Below, in pieces: positions 62,278 to 64,000 of a stretch of 64,000 bases of DNA. The position numbers and the translations under genes are program-made. Every line of letters begins with the position of its first letter. Position 1 is the stretch's first letter. The DNA is from Candidatus Binatus soli (GTDB taxonomy: Bacteria; Desulfobacterota; Binatia; Binatales; Binataceae), in NCBI GenBank assembly GCA_002479255.1, contig DLMJ01000005.1:62001-126000 (forward strand), in the 5' to 3' direction. The notes beneath the pieces were generated by a model, which saw nothing but the letters and a program-made list of their open reading frames with translations, did no database searches and was not told where the DNA came from.

Positions 62278-63027
62278 TCATGGGAATAGCAGTGCTTCGA
62301 TTTTTGCTATGTACTTATTCGTGTAAAATAAATCTGGCTCATGCTTGGTGGGGCGCACAAGGATCTGAAACTTCGGCGCGTCTGGTTTTTTTGCATCGAA
62401 TGTGACAAGGCCAATGCCAAAAATCTGGCACAGAGAATCAAGGCGCGACACTTCATCTTCGTTTGATAGACTCGGAACAACGAGATAAACCTTATGGCTA
62501 AATAGCTTATAAGCACAAGCTTGGCCGAATGCTGTGATGAGTTGGGCAGGATCTGTTTTGATCTCGGCCGATACAATTTCTGTCGTGCCTTTGATAATAT
62601 CGCTCTGTCGTGACTCGCGTTTGCCTATAACGTCTGGTGTGTTCCATTTATCTTTGAATACATTGCCTCCAAGTGGGATGGCATGTGTTACGTCTTCAAT
62701 TTCATTCTTGAGCCAGTCCGCAAACGGTTCATAGAAATCTTCCTCATTTGTTGGACTGCCAACGGCTGTCTCATTGGACTGCAAATCATTCGCTTCGTCT
62801 TTGTATTTTACCGAGAGAAATCGACCTCTAGACGGCTTGAAAACACGATCCGGATACGCGGTATCCAAGTTCCAAATACTACCGTTGATCGTGTTTGAAT
62901 TGAATGTGGGATCAGTGGCCTTCACCTTAGCAACTAGTTCCGAAAAGCGCAGACCTTCCTTGCACTTATCAAGTTCGATAAGTGCCGCGGCTTTAATGCG
63001 ATCAACGATTCCCAAAGATTGTGCCAT
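62278..63027 (-). CDS. winged-helix plus PD-(D/E)XK nuclease-like protein
   Basis: The 249-residue product has an N-terminal winged-helix domain (GLRFSELVAKVKATDPTFNSNTINGSIWNLD) like HARE-HTH/Cap4-side domains. A restriction-endonuclease-like fold follows: NTPDVIGKRE supplies the aspartate, SAEIK gives E-x-K, and FGQACAYKLFSHKVYLVVP follows as usual in such enzymes. It is visibly AT-richer than the chromosome, which suggests recent transfer. It could act as a DNA nuclease in defence. It converges with the unknown gene at 61093. Confidence 0.75.
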   Translation of the reverse strand: MAQSLGIVDRIKAAALIELDKCKEGLRFSELVAKVKATDPTFNSNTINGSIWNLDTAYPDRVFKPSRGRFLSVKYKDEANDLQSNETAVGSPTNEEDFYEPFADWLKNEIEDVTHAIPLGGNVFKDKWNTPDVIGKRESRQSDIIKGTTEIVSAEIKTDPAQLITAFGQACAYKLFSHKVYLVVPSLSNEDEVSRLDSLCQIFGIGLVTFDAKKPDAPKFQILVRPTKHEPDLFYTNKYIAKIEALLFP

Positions 63028-63178
63028 TCACGCCTCCAAAATCTAAAATCAGGTATCTTGGCTTTAAGATTATGCGCTTCCGACTTGCGATTTCCAGTCG
63101 GACGTTGTCGTGGACGCAATAACCCGGAGACCCGCTCGCCGCGCGCTTCTGAAACCGCGTGCCCGCGGCAGGGGCCGC

Positions 63179-63195
63179 GCCCGCCAACGGCGGGC
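63179..63195. repeat. dispersed hairpin module B, copy 2
   Basis: GCCCGCC-AAC-GGCGGGC is the reverse complement of the module at 38411-38427, with the adjacent GGCC also shared. Confidence 0.66.
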
Positions 63196-63207
63196 GGCCG
63201 TAGTACT

Positions 63208-63229
63208 GGGTGCAGGGCTCAGCCCTGCC
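63208..63229 (-). repeat. dispersed hairpin module A, copy 3
   Basis: GGGTGCAGGG-CTCA-GCCCTGCC is the module A stem-loop in the minus orientation relative to 38376-38398. Confidence 0.66.
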
Positions 63230-63240
63230 CATCGCGTAGT

Positions 63241-63271
63241 CGCGAAAAGATGCGCTGCGCAGATTTTCGCG
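63241..63271. repeat. dispersed hairpin module C, copy 2
   Basis: CGCGAAAA and TTTTCGCG flank a 15-base centre that is mostly self-complementary (GATGCGCTGCGCAGA). It is related to 38505-38531. Confidence 0.55.
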
Positions 63272-63284
63272 TCTTCTTAGTACC

Positions 63285-63306
63285 GGGTGCAGGGGTCACC
63301 CCTGCC
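63285..63306 (-). repeat. dispersed hairpin module A, copy 4
   Basis: GGGTGCAGGG-GTCA-CCCCTGCC repeats module A in the minus orientation, 56 bases after copy 3. Two copies flank module C here, an arrangement like the mosaic elements (BIMEs) of enterobacteria. Confidence 0.66.
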
Positions 63307-63313
63307 CAGGGAA

Positions 63314-63339
63314 GTGTGAACCCCACGGTGGGTTTCACA
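63314..63339. repeat. additional hairpin near the end of the mosaic block
   Basis: TGTGAA-CCCCAC-GGTGGG-TTTCACA folds into a stem with a one-base mismatch or bulge. It could end transcripts, but no T-run follows. No second copy was seen. Confidence 0.4.
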
Positions 63340-63459
63340 TTCAATAAAGTGATTTCTCCTTCCCCACGCTTCGCACTCTCAGCCCTGCCGAGCAGTTGAC
63401 GGCGCGCGCGCGACGGTGTTCCTTCATACCGTGAGCGAAATTCTCAACTACGGCCCAAA

Positions 63460-64000
63460 ATGACGAGCGCATCCTCGAAAGCCGCTTTGCGCCGGCGTGC
63501 ACCTGCCTCGATTGCCGCGGTATGGATGATAGCCTGCGTTGCTCTTTGCGGCTCCGCCTTGGCCGCCCCGTCGGCCTCGCCCAACATCCTGCCATCCGAA
63601 TCGATGGGGGTATCGAAGGCGCCGCCTCCCCAGCCGATCAATTGGGACAAGGTCACCCAGGAAGCGACCGACCTGCTCTCCAGGTACATCCAGATCAACA
63701 CCACCAATCCGCCCGGCAACGAGATCGAAGCGGCGCGGATGCTCAGGGAAAAATTTCTGACCGACGGAATTCCCGCCACGACCTGGGAGCCGCAGCATGG
63801 GCGCGGAATCGTCGCGGCGCGCCTGCGCGGGATCGGCAAGCATACGAAGTCGATTATCCTGCTGAGCCACATGGACGTGGTGCCCGCCAACCCCAAGGAA
63901 TGGGAGGTGGCGCCGTTCTCGGGCGCCGTCAAGGATGGAAAAATCTGGGGACGCGGCTCGATCGACGACAAGGGCCCCGGCGTGATCGAGCTGATGGCGA
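63460..64000 (+). CDS. M20-family metallopeptidase, partial at the window end
   Basis: The frame opens with a signal peptide (SIAAVWMIACVALCGSALAA), then LLSRYIQINTTNPPGNE and LLSHMDVVPANPKEWEVAPFSGAVKDGKIWGRGSIDDKGPG. The latter is the M20 zinc-site pattern (H-x-D ... DDKG). M20 enzymes are dinuclear-zinc exo- or dipeptidases, and this exported form may act in the periplasm. About 180 residues are seen; the rest lies beyond base 64000. Confidence 0.88.
   Translation, partial: MTSASSKAALRRRAPASIAAVWMIACVALCGSALAAPSASPNILPSESMGVSKAPPPQPINWDKVTQEATDLLSRYIQINTTNPPGNEIEAARMLREKFLTDGIPATTWEPQHGRGIVAARLRGIGKHTKSIILLSHMDVVPANPKEWEVAPFSGAVKDGKIWGRGSIDDKGPGVIELMA

Larger units (their letters stand above)
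63028..63459. other. 432-base gene-free region with mosaic hairpins
   Basis: No convincing gene lies between the nuclease start and the M20 peptidase start. The block 63179-63339 holds module B (63179-63195), module A (63208-63229), module C (63241-63271), module A again (63285-63306) and a further hairpin (63314-63339), all in reverse order and orientation relative to the block at 38.4 kb. The remainder to 63459 carries no recognised feature. Confidence 0.6.

Overview
The window is about 64 kb of GC-rich chromosomal DNA from a Gram-negative bacterium. Evidence for this is a Kdo/WaaP-type LPS kinase-like protein, an outer-membrane-type beta-barrel, a lipoprotein, bactofilin, MltG and a SecA with a C-terminal zinc motif. 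An F420-type LLM oxidoreductase, several SDRs, a family I CoA-transferase and an acetoin/2-oxoacid dehydrogenase set would suit Candidatus Binatia (Binatota) or a deep 'deltaproteobacterial' lineage. That placement is inference only. No rRNA, tRNA, CRISPR array, transposase or integrase was recognised.

Layout. 0.2-1.5 kb: a PEBP-family protein, an SRPBCC protein and the 5' stub of a VOC dioxygenase gene. 1.5-5.1 kb: a decayed defence-type island. It holds a PD-(D/E)XK nuclease gene broken by one amber codon, a zinc-ribbon protein with a TIR/deoxyribosyltransferase-like domain, a frameshifted scrap of a DUF1156 DNA methylase, and engB fused in frame to an uncharacterised domain. 5.1-21.5 kb: housekeeping genes (glycosyltransferase, SPL-like radical SAM, murI, secA, argJ, VIT1-type transporter, LPS kinase, cupredoxin, F420-type oxidoreductase, GDPD, M23 peptidase, S1/P1 nuclease, ruvX, mltG). 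21.5-29.4 kb: a five-gene MoxR/DUF58/Bat-like/VWA operon. 29.4-30.2 kb: two truncated genes facing each other. 30.2-38.2 kb: GT2-methyltransferase fusion, dacF-type carboxypeptidase, hydrolase, TusA-like, DsbA-like, paired SDRs, cupin. 38.2-39.8 kb: mosaic hairpin repeats, a perfect parS site, and a roughly 1 kb insertion flanked by 36-bp direct repeats derived from the 3' end of the neighbouring SDR gene. 39.8-47.5 kb: SDR, phosphatase-superfamily enzyme, bactofilin, CoA-transferase, excisionase-like DNA-binding protein, aminotransferase, DUF983. 47.5-55.9 kb: a second MoxR operon on the minus strand, with the same gene order as the first. 56.0-61.1 kb: barrel protein, beta-hydroxyacid dehydrogenase and acoABC-like E1a/E1b/E2. 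61.1-63.0 kb: an AT-richer pair of accessory genes including a winged-helix plus PD-(D/E)XK nuclease. 63.0-63.4 kb: more mosaic hairpins. The window ends inside an M20 peptidase gene.

How the genes work together. The two MoxR operons each encode an AAA+ ATPase and membrane-anchored VWA proteins, a type of system linked to envelope integrity or assembly of protein complexes. Paralogous operons of identical order 19 kb apart imply duplication or separate recruitment. The aco genes make an E1-E2 complex that must borrow E3 from elsewhere. The parS site suggests that the window lies in the origin-proximal part of the chromosome. The best candidates for undescribed biology are the 1.5-5.1 kb island (nuclease plus TIR-like gene, and the EngB fusion), the single-gene insertion at 38.7-39.8 kb, and the nuclease-containing pair at 61-63 kb.
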